DNA of 64,000 nucleotides from assembly GCA_023423655.1 (NCBI GenBank), contig JAFAFE010000003.1, positions 90,311 through 154,310 on the forward strand, given 5' to 3'. Each line of letters opens with the position of its first letter. Position 1 is the stretch's first letter. The notes below the pieces were generated by a model. That model made no database searches and was not told where the DNA came from. It saw only the letters and a program-made list of their open reading frames with translations. Shown here piece after piece: positions 1 to 8,844 of the stretch. A program made the translations under genes and the position numbers. The stretch is from Pseudomonadota bacterium (GTDB taxonomy: Bacteria > Pseudomonadota > Alphaproteobacteria > Sphingomonadales > Sphingomonadaceae).

Positions 1-908
1 ATGGTGGCGGCATCACCCAACACCGCATCGCGCAGCATTTCTTCGACCGCCCCCGACATGGCCGGGTCCAGTTCGAGCAAGATAATCCGCCCGCGCCGCC
101 GCCTTTTGATCGCGCTTTTATAATAGCGCACCAGATCTTCGGCCTCTTCCTCGATTTCGATATCGCTGTCACGGATGACACGGAAACAGCCGCTTTCGAC
201 CACTTCGTAACCGGGGAATAAAATGTCCGAGAACATCTCGATCATCGTTTCCATCGGCACATAGATGCCGCTCTTGTCATTTTCGATACGCACGAAACGC
301 GGGAGCGATTGCGGGATCAGCACCAGTTCGCGGATCGATTCCTTGTCCGACCGGCGGACAAGGTCAAACACCACCGCCATGCCCTTATTGGGAATGAAGG
401 GGAACGGGTGCGACGGGTCAATGGCTTGGGGCGTGAGGACGGGGAAAAGCTGGGCGCGGAAATGCGCCTCCAGCCTTTGCCGCCAAGGTTCGGCCTCTGC
501 CGGTTCGGTGACGACGCGGATGTCATGCTGTTCCAGCGCCGAACGGATGCGCAGCCATTCCCATTGCTGCGCATTGAACAGCGCGTTGGTCGCCTCTTCA
601 ATTTCCCCAAGTTGCTGCGTCGGTGTACGGCCATCGACAGAGCGGTAAGTAATATTCTGGAGCTGCTGGCCTTTCAAACCGGCCACGCGCACCATGAAAA
701 ATTCGTCGAGATTATTCCCCGAAATCGACAGGAAGCGGAGCTGTTCCAGCAAGGGATGCGCAGGGTTTGCGGCTTCTTCCAGCACGCGGCGGTTGAAAGC
801 GAGCCAGGACAGTTCGCGGTTAAAGAAACGGCGCCGCGCTTCTTCTGCGGTCAAACGGCGTTCGGCATCGGTGGTGAGTTGCGGGCGAAGGGTGGGCGCG
901 CGCGTCAT
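1..908 (-). CDS. ppk1: Polyphosphate kinase 1, N-terminal 302 residues (runs off the left edge)
   Basis: Reverse-strand translation from the ATG at 908 is open to the window edge. It shows the PPK1 N-terminal region: FFNRELSWLAFNRRVLEEA near residue 28, then NNLDEFFMVRVAGL, then the head-domain stretch HPFPFIPNKGMAVVF. The family makes inorganic polyphosphate from ATP in the cytoplasm. The catalytic histidine lies further C-terminal and is outside the window. The start is only 3 bases after the stop of the Hda-like gene, so the two are probably co-transcribed, as hda-ppk pairs are in many alphaproteobacteria. Identity is confident; completeness cannot be judged. Confidence 0.93.
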   Translation of the reverse strand, partial: MTRAPTLRPQLTTDAERRLTAEEARRRFFNRELSWLAFNRRVLEEAANPAHPLLEQLRFLSISGNNLDEFFMVRVAGLKGQQLQNITYRSVDGRTPTQQLGEIEEATNALFNAQQWEWLRIRSALEQHDIRVVTEPAEAEPWRQRLEAHFRAQLFPVLTPQAIDPSHPFPFIPNKGMAVVFDLVRRSDKESIRELVLIPQSLPRFVRIENDKSGIYVPMETMIEMFSDILFPGYEVVESGCFRVIRDSDIEIEEEAEDLVRYYKSAIKRRRRGRIILLELDPAMSGAVEEMLRDAVLGDAAT

Positions 909-911
909 GGG

Positions 912-1559
912 TTAGTCTCCAGTCGGATCAAAAGGAGGCGGTTCAAGACCGGGCAATCCCGGCGCATCCCGCCCAGCAAAAAACTGCCGCGCAAACGGAA
1001 CGCTTATCCGTTTATGATCGGCTAAAGCCGCTTCATCCAAGTTTGTGACAGTTTGATGAATCGCCGCATAACTCCTTTCGATGCGCGGAGCCAGATAGCC
1101 GGGCAAATCTTCGCTGATGCGCGTGCCGCGGTCGAGAAAAAGCCTTTCTATCAAGGGGGCTATAAGATTGTCGTCAGGTTGGTCGATATGCACCACCGGC
1201 GCTGCCCCCAAACGCGATTTTAAATCGGGGAGTGTCACATTCCATTCGGATGGCGGTGCATCGGCAATGAGGAGGAGCGGCAGGCGCGTTTCCTGCGCGC
1301 GGTTCCAGGCATGGAACAGGCTGTCATCGCTTTGCCCTACGACCGTATCAACCACCGTGCCGCCGGTGGCGAGCGCGAACAGGCGGCCGAGCAGGCTACG
1401 TCCAGACCGCGCAGGGCCGGTCAGGATGGAAGTGCGCACCGGCCAGGTTGCGCTATGTTCCAGATGGCGCACCGCTTCCGCGTTGCAGGCGCTCACCAGA
1501 AAGTCGCCGGACAGCCCTTTGGCTCCGGTCCAGTCTAGCGGCAAGGCCATCTGACTCAT
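912..1559 (-). CDS. hdaA: Hda-like DnaA-family replication regulator (HdaA)
   Basis: A 215-residue DnaA/AAA+-type protein. The start MSQMALPLDW (1559) is chosen over an upstream ATG at 1652 because AGGGGAA precedes it and because QMALPL at residues 3-8 matches the N-terminal sliding-clamp-binding motif of Hda. Hda proteins bind the loaded beta clamp and promote ATP hydrolysis by DnaA, limiting re-initiation. The P-loop position reads GPARSGRS, with Arg where the Walker A Lys should be, so nucleotide handling may be altered. It sits between a DUF2066-like gene and ppk1, and the order purN-purM-DUF2066-hda is also known in gammaproteobacteria such as Pseudomonas, which supports the assignment. 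Confidence 0.85.
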   Translation of the reverse strand: MSQMALPLDWTGAKGLSGDFLVSACNAEAVRHLEHSATWPVRTSILTGPARSGRSLLGRLFALATGGTVVDTVVGQSDDSLFHAWNRAQETRLPLLLIADAPPSEWNVTLPDLKSRLGAAPVVHIDQPDDNLIAPLIERLFLDRGTRISEDLPGYLAPRIERSYAAIHQTVTNLDEAALADHKRISVPFARQFFAGRDAPGLPGLEPPPFDPTGD

Positions 1560-1593
1560 GACTTTCCCCTGATTAATGGGCCCTGATCCTGTC

Positions 1594-2838
1594 TTAGCGG
1601 CTGATGCGAAGCGCGCCGCCGCCTTCCTGAACACGCCAGCCGCGCGCGGCAAGCGCGGCCTTCAACCCTTCCATGTCGCCCTTATAGGTGACACGCATCA
1701 CCGATGTGCCGCCAATCGCGACGCTCGATGTATTGGCCGACTGCACGCCCGAAGCTCCGCGCACACTGCTTTCGGCAGAGTTTACCGACGCCGCATCGGG
1801 CGAATCATATTGCACCGTCACGCTGATGCTTTGCACATCGGGCGTGGCAGGGGTTGCGGGGGTTTCTGGCGTCGCGCTGGTGTCGCTCGTATCCGCGCTG
1901 TCGCTGCTGTCCACTTCGGTCGCATCTTCGGCTTTTTCCGCCTCACGCTCTTCGGCAGCGCGCGCATTGGGGTCTTCAAAGATCAGCGAGGTGTCGGGGC
2001 GAAGCTGTCCCGCCGCCAGAGCGTTGCGATAGATTTCGTCAATCCGCACCACGGCTTTAGCCATCATATCCGGCACATCCTTGGCCGACGCTGCGGTCAT
2101 TTCAAAGGTGCCAAGAAGGATATTGTCGGGGCCATAGCGCGCCGAGAACGTGCCTTTGACCGGACCGCCGGGATAGCTGCGCTCGATCCGCGCAATCGGC
2201 ATAATCACGTCCGCCGCGCCATATTGGTCAAGGATAACGCGCCACCATGCGCGGTTGCGGCGGCCAATCTGGCCTGCTTGCAACAATAATGTATCCGCGC
2301 CCGTGCCTGCCGTGCGGACATAATCAACGCTGCTGTCGCCGGTGCGGAACACCGCCCATGCCTTTTGCCAGTCGCTACGGTTTTCAAACACTTGCGGCGA
2401 ATTGCCGATATAAGTGACGGGGATGACGAGCAGCGGCGGCGAACGCATCCGCCCGCCACTTACGCCAAGGATGGGCGAGGAGCGCACCTTGTCGAACAAG
2501 ACGCCCAGTTTCGCAATATAGCGTTTTTCGCTGACCAGTTCTTCCTGCACCACAATGGCGGTGACGATGCCGTTCAATGTGCTGTCGGGCAGGCTTTCGA
2601 CCGCGCCCATCTTGCGGGCGAGCGCCGCCCAGCCCTTGCGCTGGGCTTCCTGCCAGCCTTTTTGCCGCGCATCTTCGGCATTGTCGCCCATCACATCGAT
2701 TTCGATGTTGGTAACTTCATAATCGGTCGAGCTGTTGATCGGCTGGACGCCGCGATTATCGCCTTCAATCTGCGCATAAGCAACCGTCGCCATCGCCAGC
2801 ACCGCGAGGAACAAGCCCGCCATCTGCTTCAGCGACAT
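1594..2838 (-). CDS. Secreted DUF2066-like protein
   Basis: A 414-residue protein when started at MSLKQMAG, which begins a clear signal peptide ending around AYA-QIEGD. Upstream in-frame ATGs exist at 2880 and 2997; the last has AAAGGG before it, so the start is uncertain. The mature part has the DUF2066 pattern: an Ala/Arg-rich helix ending in ALARKMG, then a strand set around LGVLFDKV and RSPPLLVIPV. A low-complexity acidic and Thr/Ala/Pro linker (about residues 295-335 of this start) leads to a C-terminal 75-residue domain resembling an HMA-type alpha/beta fold. Function is unknown. It is divergent from purM and next to hda, the usual DUF2066 neighbourhood, and probably periplasmic. Confidence 0.7.
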   Translation of the reverse strand: MSLKQMAGLFLAVLAMATVAYAQIEGDNRGVQPINSSTDYEVTNIEIDVMGDNAEDARQKGWQEAQRKGWAALARKMGAVESLPDSTLNGIVTAIVVQEELVSEKRYIAKLGVLFDKVRSSPILGVSGGRMRSPPLLVIPVTYIGNSPQVFENRSDWQKAWAVFRTGDSSVDYVRTAGTGADTLLLQAGQIGRRNRAWWRVILDQYGAADVIMPIARIERSYPGGPVKGTFSARYGPDNILLGTFEMTAASAKDVPDMMAKAVVRIDEIYRNALAAGQLRPDTSLIFEDPNARAAEEREAEKAEDATEVDSSDSADTSDTSATPETPATPATPDVQSISVTVQYDSPDAASVNSAESSVRGASGVQSANTSSVAIGGTSVMRVTYKGDMEGLKAALAARGWRVQEGGGALRISR

Positions 2839-3062
2839 GTCGCGAATCGAAAAGCGCCGAATCGCCGCCGCACGCTCCATAAAGGAGCGAATCAATATAG
2901 CCGCCCCGCGCCCGTCCGCCGCAGGCTTACGCCCTCGCCCGGCAAGAACAGACGGATTTTGCAGCCGTAAAGGCGAATTTTGGACAAGTTCGGTCATTCT
3001 TGTGGCCCTTTTGGCGACAACGGCGTGGAAATCCAAGCCCGTAATGCGTAAAGCGCGCAACT

Positions 3063-4181
3063 ATGAGCGATACGACCCAGCAAAATCCGTCCGACACCCC
3101 TTCTTATACCTATGCAGAAGCGGGCGTTTCCATTGAAACCGGCAATGCACTGGTGCGCGCCATTGCGCCGCTTGCCAAAGCGACCCGCCGCCCCGGCGCA
3201 AATGCCGACCTTGGCGGATTTGGCGGCTTCTTCGATTTGAAGGCTGCCGGGTTCAACGATCCGCTGTTGGTCGCGGCCAATGATGGTGTTGGCACAAAAT
3301 TGAAGCTCGCGATTGATTCGGGCAAGCATGACACGGTCGGCATCGACCTTGTCGCGATGTGCGCGAATGATTTGATTGTGCAGGGCGCCGAACCGCTTTT
3401 CTTCCTCGATTATTACGCCACCGGCAAACTCGACAATGATGTCGCAACCGCCGTGGTCGCCGGTATTGCCGAAGGGTGCAAGCAAGCGGGATGCGCGCTG
3501 ATTGGTGGCGAGACGGCGGAAATGCCGGGCATGTATTCGGATGGCGATTATGATCTTGCCGGCTTTTGCGTCGGCGCGGTCGAGCGCGATCAGGTGCTCA
3601 CCGCAGATAAGGTCGCGGCGGGTGACGTGATTTTGGGCCTCGCGTCGTCGGGCGTGCATAGCAATGGCTATTCGCTCGTGCGGCGCTTGGCGGCGGATAA
3701 GGGCTGGAAGCTCGACCGCCCTGCTTTGTTCGACCAGAATATCCGCCTGATCGACGCGCTGATGGCCCCGACGCGCATCTATGTGAAATCGCTCCTGCCG
3801 CTTATTCGTGAGGGTAAAATCCATGCACTCGCGCATATTACCGGCGGCGGGTTATTAGAAAATATCCCGCGCATTTTGCCGGATAGCCTCCATGCGTTCG
3901 TCAACGCCGATAGCTGGGCCCAGCCGCGCCTGATGGCGTTCCTTCAAGCCCAAGGCAATATCGAGCCCGAAGAAATGGCACGCACCTTCAACTGCGGCAT
4001 CGGTATGGCGGTCGTCGTCGCGGCGGACGAGGTTGATGCGGTAACAGCGGCGTTGCAAGCAGCGGGAGAAACCGTCCACCGCATCGGGGAAATCCGTGCG
4101 GGCGTGAAAGGCTGCACGGTGACGGGTTCGGCAGAAACTTGGGCGGCCCGCGGAGATTGGACCGCCACCTATGAAGGATAG
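3063..4181 (+). CDS. purM: Phosphoribosylformylglycinamidine cyclo-ligase (AIR synthetase)
   Basis: A 372-residue PurM. It catalyses ATP-dependent closure of FGAM to AIR, the fifth step of de novo purine synthesis, in the cytoplasm. Family landmarks are visible in order: YAEAGVSIETGNALV near the N terminus, GFGGFFDL, the nucleotide/metal segment NDGVGTKLKLA, CANDLIVQGAEPLFFLDYYATG, GGETAEMPGMY, GLASSGVHSNGYSLVR and HITGGGLLENIPRILP. The N-terminal 15 residues are a poorly conserved extension. purN follows after a repeat-bearing spacer of 117 bases, so purMN is probably one unit. Confidence 0.97.
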   Translation: MSDTTQQNPSDTPSYTYAEAGVSIETGNALVRAIAPLAKATRRPGANADLGGFGGFFDLKAAGFNDPLLVAANDGVGTKLKLAIDSGKHDTVGIDLVAMCANDLIVQGAEPLFFLDYYATGKLDNDVATAVVAGIAEGCKQAGCALIGGETAEMPGMYSDGDYDLAGFCVGAVERDQVLTADKVAAGDVILGLASSGVHSNGYSLVRRLAADKGWKLDRPALFDQNIRLIDALMAPTRIYVKSLLPLIREGKIHALAHITGGGLLENIPRILPDSLHAFVNADSWAQPRLMAFLQAQGNIEPEEMARTFNCGIGMAVVVAADEVDAVTAALQAAGETVHRIGEIRAGVKGCTVTGSAETWAARGDWTATYEG

Positions 4182-4188
4182 CGCGACG

Positions 4189-4295
4189 ATGTCCCCCTCC
4201 CGCTCGCGGGAGGGGCTAGGGGAGGGCATGTTAAATGGCGCAGCCGTGTCCTTCAAACAGGCCCTCCCCCACCCTCTCCCGTCAACGGGGGAGTA
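4189..4295. repeat. Imperfect palindromic repeat between purM and purN
   Basis: The purM-purN spacer is almost filled by an inverted repeat: CTCCCGCTCGCGGGAGGGG and GGGGAGGGC on the left are mirrored by GCCCTCCCCCACCCTCTCCCG near the right end. It can fold into a long GC-rich stem with the middle about 40 bases looped out. It looks like a REP/MITE-type intergenic unit rather than a terminator, since there is no T-tract and purN continues in the same direction. Confidence 0.6.
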
Positions 4296-4298
4296 AAT

Positions 4299-5258
4299 AT
4301 GAAAACCCCCATCGCCATCCTCATCTCCGGCGCGGGCACCAATATGGCGGCACTCCTCTACGCCAGCCGCCTACCCGATAGCCCGTACGAAATCGTCCTC
4401 GTCGCATCGAACAATCCCGACGCCGAAGGTTTGGCCATCGCGCAGGCCGAAGGCCTCCCCACTTTCGCGCACAGCCATAAGGGCCTAACCCGCGCCGCGT
4501 TCGATGCTATTATCGACGCCGAAATCCGTAAAAGCGGCGCGCATTATGTCGCGCTGGCGGGTTATATGCGTATTTTATCGGACGAATTTGTCGAAGGCTG
4601 GCGCGACCGGATGCTTAACATCCACCCTTCCCTGCTCCCCAAATATCCGGGGCTGGACACTTATGCGCGCGCGATTGCCGCAGGCGACGCCCATGCGGGC
4701 TGCACCATCCATCTGGTGACGCCCGACCTTGATGCCGGGCCGATCCTCGGCCAAGCAGAAGTCACGATTACGCCCGACGATACGCCCGACACGCTCGCCG
4801 CGCGCATCCGCTTTGCCGAGCATCAGCTTTATCCGCGTGTGCTGGCCGATTATGTGGGCCGCTCCGGCAATGCCGACTGGCTGCTCGAGCAAGTCCGTGC
4901 CCGCGCGCTTGCCCTTCCCGAAACGCACGAGCGCCCCTCGCATGGCGCACCCGGCTGGCGGGTAGGATCGGAAAAGAGCGGCAAATATTTCGCCTATTTC
5001 GCCGACCGCCATCATGGCAGCGATGCGATTGCGCTCATCGTCAAAACCGACGGGATGGACGAGATGATGGCGCATATCGACCAGAATCCTGACCTTTATT
5101 TCAAGCCCGCTTTCTATGGCGCGAGTGGCTGGATCGGCTTGACGCTGAACCGCCCCGACACCGATTGGGACCATGTTGCCGACTGGCTCGCGCAAAGCTG
5201 GCGCCGCTGCGCGCCCAAAAGCCTCACCAAATTGATGGACGCCGCCGATAGTTTTTGA
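4299..5258 (+). CDS. purN: Phosphoribosylglycinamide formyltransferase fused to an MmcQ/YjbR domain
   Basis: A 319-residue protein; stand-alone PurN is about 190-215 residues. Residues 1-195 are a full GART enzyme: SGAGTNMAAL near the N terminus, then the catalytic set N107, H109 (NIHPSLLP) and D145 (DLDAGPIL), matching E. coli N106/H108/D144. It formylates GAR with 10-formyl-THF, the third step of purine synthesis. From about residue 200 an MmcQ/YjbR-type domain follows (LPETHERPSHGAPGW, then FKPAFYGASGWIGLTL and DWDHVADWLAQSW). The join is in frame with no stop. The role of the extra domain is unknown. It lies directly after purM. Confidence 0.93.
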   Translation: MKTPIAILISGAGTNMAALLYASRLPDSPYEIVLVASNNPDAEGLAIAQAEGLPTFAHSHKGLTRAAFDAIIDAEIRKSGAHYVALAGYMRILSDEFVEGWRDRMLNIHPSLLPKYPGLDTYARAIAAGDAHAGCTIHLVTPDLDAGPILGQAEVTITPDDTPDTLAARIRFAEHQLYPRVLADYVGRSGNADWLLEQVRARALALPETHERPSHGAPGWRVGSEKSGKYFAYFADRHHGSDAIALIVKTDGMDEMMAHIDQNPDLYFKPAFYGASGWIGLTLNRPDTDWDHVADWLAQSWRRCAPKSLTKLMDAADSF

Positions 5259-5359
5259 AGGCTGCATAGGCTAAGCTCTTCTAATCAGGCCGGATCGGGC
5301 GTTTCCCCCACACCCGTTTTGCGCCTACCCGTTCCCCTCCCGCCCAGAAAGGCCCCGTC

Positions 5360-6874
5360 ATGACCAGCCGTATCCTCCACGACGCTTTCCGCTCCAAGCT
5401 GATGAGCGCGGACGAGGCGGCGGCGCTGATCCGCCATGATGATGCGGTGGGGATGAGCGGCTTTACCGGTGCGGGCTATCCCAAGGCGGTGCCGGTCGCA
5501 CTCGCGGCGCAAATGAAGGACGCGCACGCCAAGGGCGATCCGTTCCAGATCCGGATGTGGACGGGGGCATCGACCGGCCCCGAACTCGACGGCGCGCTCG
5601 CGGAAGTGGACGGGGTTTCCTACCGGATGCCCTATAATAGCGACCCCATCACCCGCACCAAAATCAATGCGGGCGAGATTGAATATCTCGATATTCACTT
5701 GTCGCAAGTCGCGCCGATTGTGTGGCAGGGTTTTTTGGGCAAGCTTGATGCCGCCGTCATCGAAGTCACCGGTATCAAGCAAGATGGCACGCTTATTCCG
5801 GCCAGTTCGGTCGGCAATAATAAGACCTGGCTCGACAATGCCGATAAAATCATCCTCGAAGTGAATAGCTGGCAAAGCCCCGCGCTCGAAGGGATGCACG
5901 ATATTTATTATGGCACGCGCCTGCCGCCCAATCGCGTGCCGATCCCGATTGTCCGGCCCGATGACCGGATCGGCCAGTCCGGCTTTAATGTCGATCCGGC
6001 CAAGGTCGTCGCAGTGGTTGAAACCGACGCGCCGGATCGCAACGCGCCTTTCTCGCCGCCCGATGCGACTGCGCAGACGATTGCGGGGCATATCCTTGAT
6101 TTTCTGAGCAATGAGGTCAAGCAGGGCCGCCTCCCCGCGTCACTCCTGCCGCTGCAATCGGGCGTCGGCAATATTGCCAATGCGGTGCTCACCGGCCTTG
6201 TCGATGCGCCGTTCGATAATCTCACCGCTTATACCGAGGTCATTCAGGACGGGATGATGGATTTGCTCGATGCGGGCAAACTCAGCTTTGCGTCCGCGAC
6301 CGCTTTTTCGCTCAGCCCTGACCGTGCCGCCGACATCAACGCCAATATGGAAAAATATCGCGGGCGGATGCTCTTGCGCACGCAAGAAATTTCCAACCAC
6401 CCCGAAGTCATCCGCCGCTTGGGCTGCATTGCGATGAATGGGCTTATTGAAGCGGATATTTTCGGCGCGGTGAACTCCACCCACGTCATGGGCTCGCGCA
6501 TCCAGAACGGCATTGGCGGGTCGGGCGATTTTGCGCGCAATGCGTTTATCAGCTTCTTCATGACGCCTTCGACCGCAAAGGGCGGCAAGATCAGCGCGAT
6601 TGTTCCGCAAGTCAGCCATGTCGACCATATCACGCAGGATGTGCAGGTGATTGTCACCGAGCAAGGCTTGGCCGATTTGCGCGGCCTTTCGCCCAAAAAG
6701 CGCGCCGAACAGATTATCGCCCATTGCGCCCATCCCGGCTATCGCCCGCTACTCGAAGATTATTATGCCCGCGCGCGTCGCGAAGCCTATGGCCTGCAAT
6801 CGCCCTCCTTGCTCAAGGAAAGCCTGTCGTGGCACCAGCGTTTCATCGAAACCGGGTCGATGTTGCCGGGGTGA
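5360..6874 (+). CDS. Acetyl-CoA hydrolase / succinyl-CoA:acetate CoA-transferase family protein
   Basis: A 504-residue class I CoA-transferase of the AarC/Cat1/Ach1 type. It has the N-terminal GMSGFTGAGYPKAVP segment, the glycine loop LPLQSGVGNIANAV at about 264-277, the catalytic glutamate E293 in YTEVIQDG, and the highly conserved C-terminal HVMGSRIQNGIGGSGDFARN. Members move CoA between succinate and acetate (an acetate-tolerant TCA variant) or hydrolyse acetyl-CoA; the sequence does not decide between these. RBS-like GAAAGG lies before the ATG. It is alone on the plus strand, ending before a palindromic repeat. Confidence 0.9.
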   Translation: MTSRILHDAFRSKLMSADEAAALIRHDDAVGMSGFTGAGYPKAVPVALAAQMKDAHAKGDPFQIRMWTGASTGPELDGALAEVDGVSYRMPYNSDPITRTKINAGEIEYLDIHLSQVAPIVWQGFLGKLDAAVIEVTGIKQDGTLIPASSVGNNKTWLDNADKIILEVNSWQSPALEGMHDIYYGTRLPPNRVPIPIVRPDDRIGQSGFNVDPAKVVAVVETDAPDRNAPFSPPDATAQTIAGHILDFLSNEVKQGRLPASLLPLQSGVGNIANAVLTGLVDAPFDNLTAYTEVIQDGMMDLLDAGKLSFASATAFSLSPDRAADINANMEKYRGRMLLRTQEISNHPEVIRRLGCIAMNGLIEADIFGAVNSTHVMGSRIQNGIGGSGDFARNAFISFFMTPSTAKGGKISAIVPQVSHVDHITQDVQVIVTEQGLADLRGLSPKKRAEQIIAHCAHPGYRPLLEDYYARARREAYGLQSPSLLKESLSWHQRFIETGSMLPG

Positions 6875-6918
6875 ACGTCTTACAGCGCATCGACACTACG
6901 TTGCGCCCATCCCTATCC

Positions 6919-7024
6919 GTCATTGCGAGCGTAGCGGGGCCGAAGGCGATCGTAGATCAAGCAATCCAGAGTCGCGCTGCGCCAATACTGGATTGCTTCG
7001 TCAGCTTCGCCTCCTCGCAATGAC
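6919..7024. repeat. Palindromic repeat, family A (GTCATTGCGAG...CTCGCAATGAC)
   Basis: About 106 bases bounded by GTCATTGCGAG and its complement CTCGCAATGAC, with an inner inverted pair AAGCAATCCAG / CTGGATTGCTT. The same design recurs at 38728-38814 and, degraded, at 31775-31863. All copies sit between convergent or co-directional gene ends. This is a short non-coding interspersed element with no ORF of its own. Confidence 0.8.
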
Positions 7025-7042
7025 GGAGGATTCTACGCTTGC

Positions 7043-7570
7043 CTACAACATCCGCGCCATGATCTTGTCCTCGAACAAGGCCGCGCCGACCTGAAAGCGG
7101 CGGTCGCCGACAATCCCGAACCCCTGTTTGCGATAGAAAGCAAGCGCGCGGTCATTGGCGGCATAGACGCCGAGTAACAGGCGGGTTTTGCCCATGGCTT
7201 TCGCTTCGGCAATAACCGTTTCCATCATGCGCCCCGCCAGCCCGCCGCCATGATAGCGCGACAATATATAGATGCGCTTTAACTCCACATCATCCGCCCC
7301 CGTCACAATGTCCGGAAGGTCGGGCGTGGTCAGCAGCGCGTAACCGATGGGCGCAGCGGTGGCCTTGCGTTCGGCCATCCATACACGGCTTTCCGCATCG
7401 CCTATCCAGTCCCCGAATTTTTCGGCATTATTATTCGCCGCAACATGCGCGACTATGTCCGGTCCGGCAATAATATCGGCAAATGTTTCCAGAAAAGTCG
7501 CGCCCGCAACCAGCGCCAGCGCGGGTGCGTCTCCCGGGGCCGCCAAGCGGAGCCTGATGTCGTCATCCAT
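7043..7570 (-). CDS. GNAT family N-acetyltransferase
   Basis: A 175-residue protein from MDDDIRLRLAAPGD; an in-frame ATG 17 codons upstream gives an atypical Cys/Leu-rich leader, so I prefer 7570. The GNAT fold is evident: a beta-4 segment VELKRIYILSRYHGGGLAGRMM containing the acetyl-CoA loop R/Y-H-G-G-G-L-A, then KTRLLLGVYAANDRALAFYRKQGF, the usual C-terminal signature. Substrate is unknown. It ends next to repeat family A and follows the terminator of the DUF2846 operon, so it is probably expressed alone. Confidence 0.85.
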   Translation of the reverse strand: MDDDIRLRLAAPGDAPALALVAGATFLETFADIIAGPDIVAHVAANNNAEKFGDWIGDAESRVWMAERKATAAPIGYALLTTPDLPDIVTGADDVELKRIYILSRYHGGGLAGRMMETVIAEAKAMGKTRLLLGVYAANDRALAFYRKQGFGIVGDRRFQVGAALFEDKIMARML

Positions 7571-7620
7571 ACCAGCCCTGCTATGGAGAAAGAGGCATAA
7601 ACACAATGTCATGATACCCA

Positions 7621-7649
7621 AAAAAAAGCCGCCGGATTTCTCCGGCGGC
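7621..7649 (-). terminator. Rho-independent terminator of the DUF2846 operon
   Basis: A 9-bp perfect stem GCCGCCGGA / TCCGGCGGC with a 4-base loop. On the minus strand it is followed by seven T residues (the A-run 7621-7627). It lies about 48 bases past the stop of the DUF2846 gene. Confidence 0.88.
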
Positions 7650-7696
7650 CCAATGTCTCCGTGGATGGGAGCTTGTTAAATTGTAATTATCTGGAA

Positions 7697-8170
7697 TTAT
7701 TTCTTGGCTTTTTCCGCTGTATCCTCCGCGATTGCGGCTTGGCGTTCGTCTTCAGTTTTGAGCGTCAACTTGGCATGGCGCTTGTCAAAATCAGCCTGAT
7801 CGGATGGCGACAGGTTCGGGCGGCCAGCAGCAAAACCCGCGCCGATCTTGCACTTCACATATTGGGTTTCGCCCTCTTCGATTTCGAGGTTGAGCGTATC
7901 GGTGGCTTCCGATTTGGTTGTGAACTGGTGCTTGCCGGGCGTAAAGCTCGCGACAAAATATTTGCCGCTGGCGAGCGGCCCGACCATCACGCCAGCTTCG
8001 CGCACATTGCAACTGATCGCGACCCCCATCAGGCTCCCGGGGCGATAGAATACCACCTGACCCATGCCTGCGGGCGGTGTTGGCACCGCGACGACCTGTT
8101 TGTCTTTGGCCAAAGCCGGTTGCGCGCCCGATAAAGCCATCAGCGCCAAAGCCATCATCACTTTCTTCAT
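7697..8170 (-). CDS. Secreted DUF2846-type protein
   Basis: A 157-residue protein from MKKVMMALALMALSG; GGGGGGAA lies a few bases upstream, which is why this ATG is chosen over the one ten codons earlier. It has a signal peptide cleaved around ALA-KDKQ. The body has the DUF2846 pattern: GQVVFYRPGSLMGVAISCNV, a glycine turn GKYFVASFTPGKHQF, then EIEEGETQYVKCKI. DUF2846 proteins are small, probably beta-rich envelope proteins of unknown function. The C-terminal 40 residues are charged. The second gene of a two-gene secreted-protein operon; a strong terminator follows. Confidence 0.75.
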   Translation of the reverse strand: MKKVMMALALMALSGAQPALAKDKQVVAVPTPPAGMGQVVFYRPGSLMGVAISCNVREAGVMVGPLASGKYFVASFTPGKHQFTTKSEATDTLNLEIEEGETQYVKCKIGAGFAAGRPNLSPSDQADFDKRHAKLTLKTEDERQAAIAEDTAEKAKK

Positions 8171-8196
8171 ATTTCCCCCCTCAAAATACAACAGGT

Positions 8197-8772
8197 TCAA
8201 GGATTATCATTGCCGGAAATGCCGGCCGGATAGGGCACGGCTTGCGCGACCTTTGCGGTGGCCGACAATCCGGCGGGCACTATTTTTTCGCCGCCAGCGA
8301 TAAGTAAAGTGAGCGGCGTGGCCACGATTGCGCCCACCGCGACCGCTTCGGTTACACGGCTTTCACCGGTTTCCGGTCCATAGCGCAATGTGCGCAGCGT
8401 AATGCGGGTGCCGTTCCAGTCGAGATAGCGTGCGGCCAAAATCAGCTCGCCAGCCTTGCCAGCCGCGCGTGCTTTGGCGGCGTGGATAACTTCGCCCTGC
8501 CCGGTAATGCCTTCCGGAACGATGACTTTGCCGTCAATCACAATCGGACTGGCCAACCGGATCGCGAACATCTCCCCGATCTTGGCGGTTTTGGAACTGA
8601 TTTCACTTTGGATTTCGATCCGCACCGGCGTGAGCGCAGGGATGGTAGGCGCAGGCGCAACCCCCACCGCTTCGCCCTCGACGATAGGCGCCATAACCGC
8701 CGCTTCCGGCGTTTGAGCATTAGCAGCGGACGCGACAGCAAATAGCGCGGTCCATGCGACACAAAATTTCAT
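8197..8772 (-). CDS. Secreted protein of unknown function
   Basis: A 191-residue protein from MKFCVAWTALFAVAS with a signal peptide ending about ANA-QTPE; GAAGGGGGC lies upstream. After a Pro/Ala-rich linker comes a beta-rich domain, with VRIEIQSEISSKTAKIGEMF, then IVIDGKVIVPEGITGQGEV and AGELILAARYLDWNGTRITL. The pattern (a metastable strand pair followed by 'pre-set value, gain, storage' turns) recalls beta-barrel domains found in secreted proteins of several phyla, but I cannot name a family. It lies 26 bases upstream of the DUF2846 gene and is probably co-expressed with it. Confidence 0.65.
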   Translation of the reverse strand: MKFCVAWTALFAVASAANAQTPEAAVMAPIVEGEAVGVAPAPTIPALTPVRIEIQSEISSKTAKIGEMFAIRLASPIVIDGKVIVPEGITGQGEVIHAAKARAAGKAGELILAARYLDWNGTRITLRTLRYGPETGESRVTEAVAVGAIVATPLTLLIAGGEKIVPAGLSATAKVAQAVPYPAGISGNDNP

Positions 8773-8844
8773 GAAGCCCCCTTCAATGGATAGAAATATA
8801 TCAGCTTCCAAGAAACGGGCAAGTAGGAATAATGTATGGACAAA

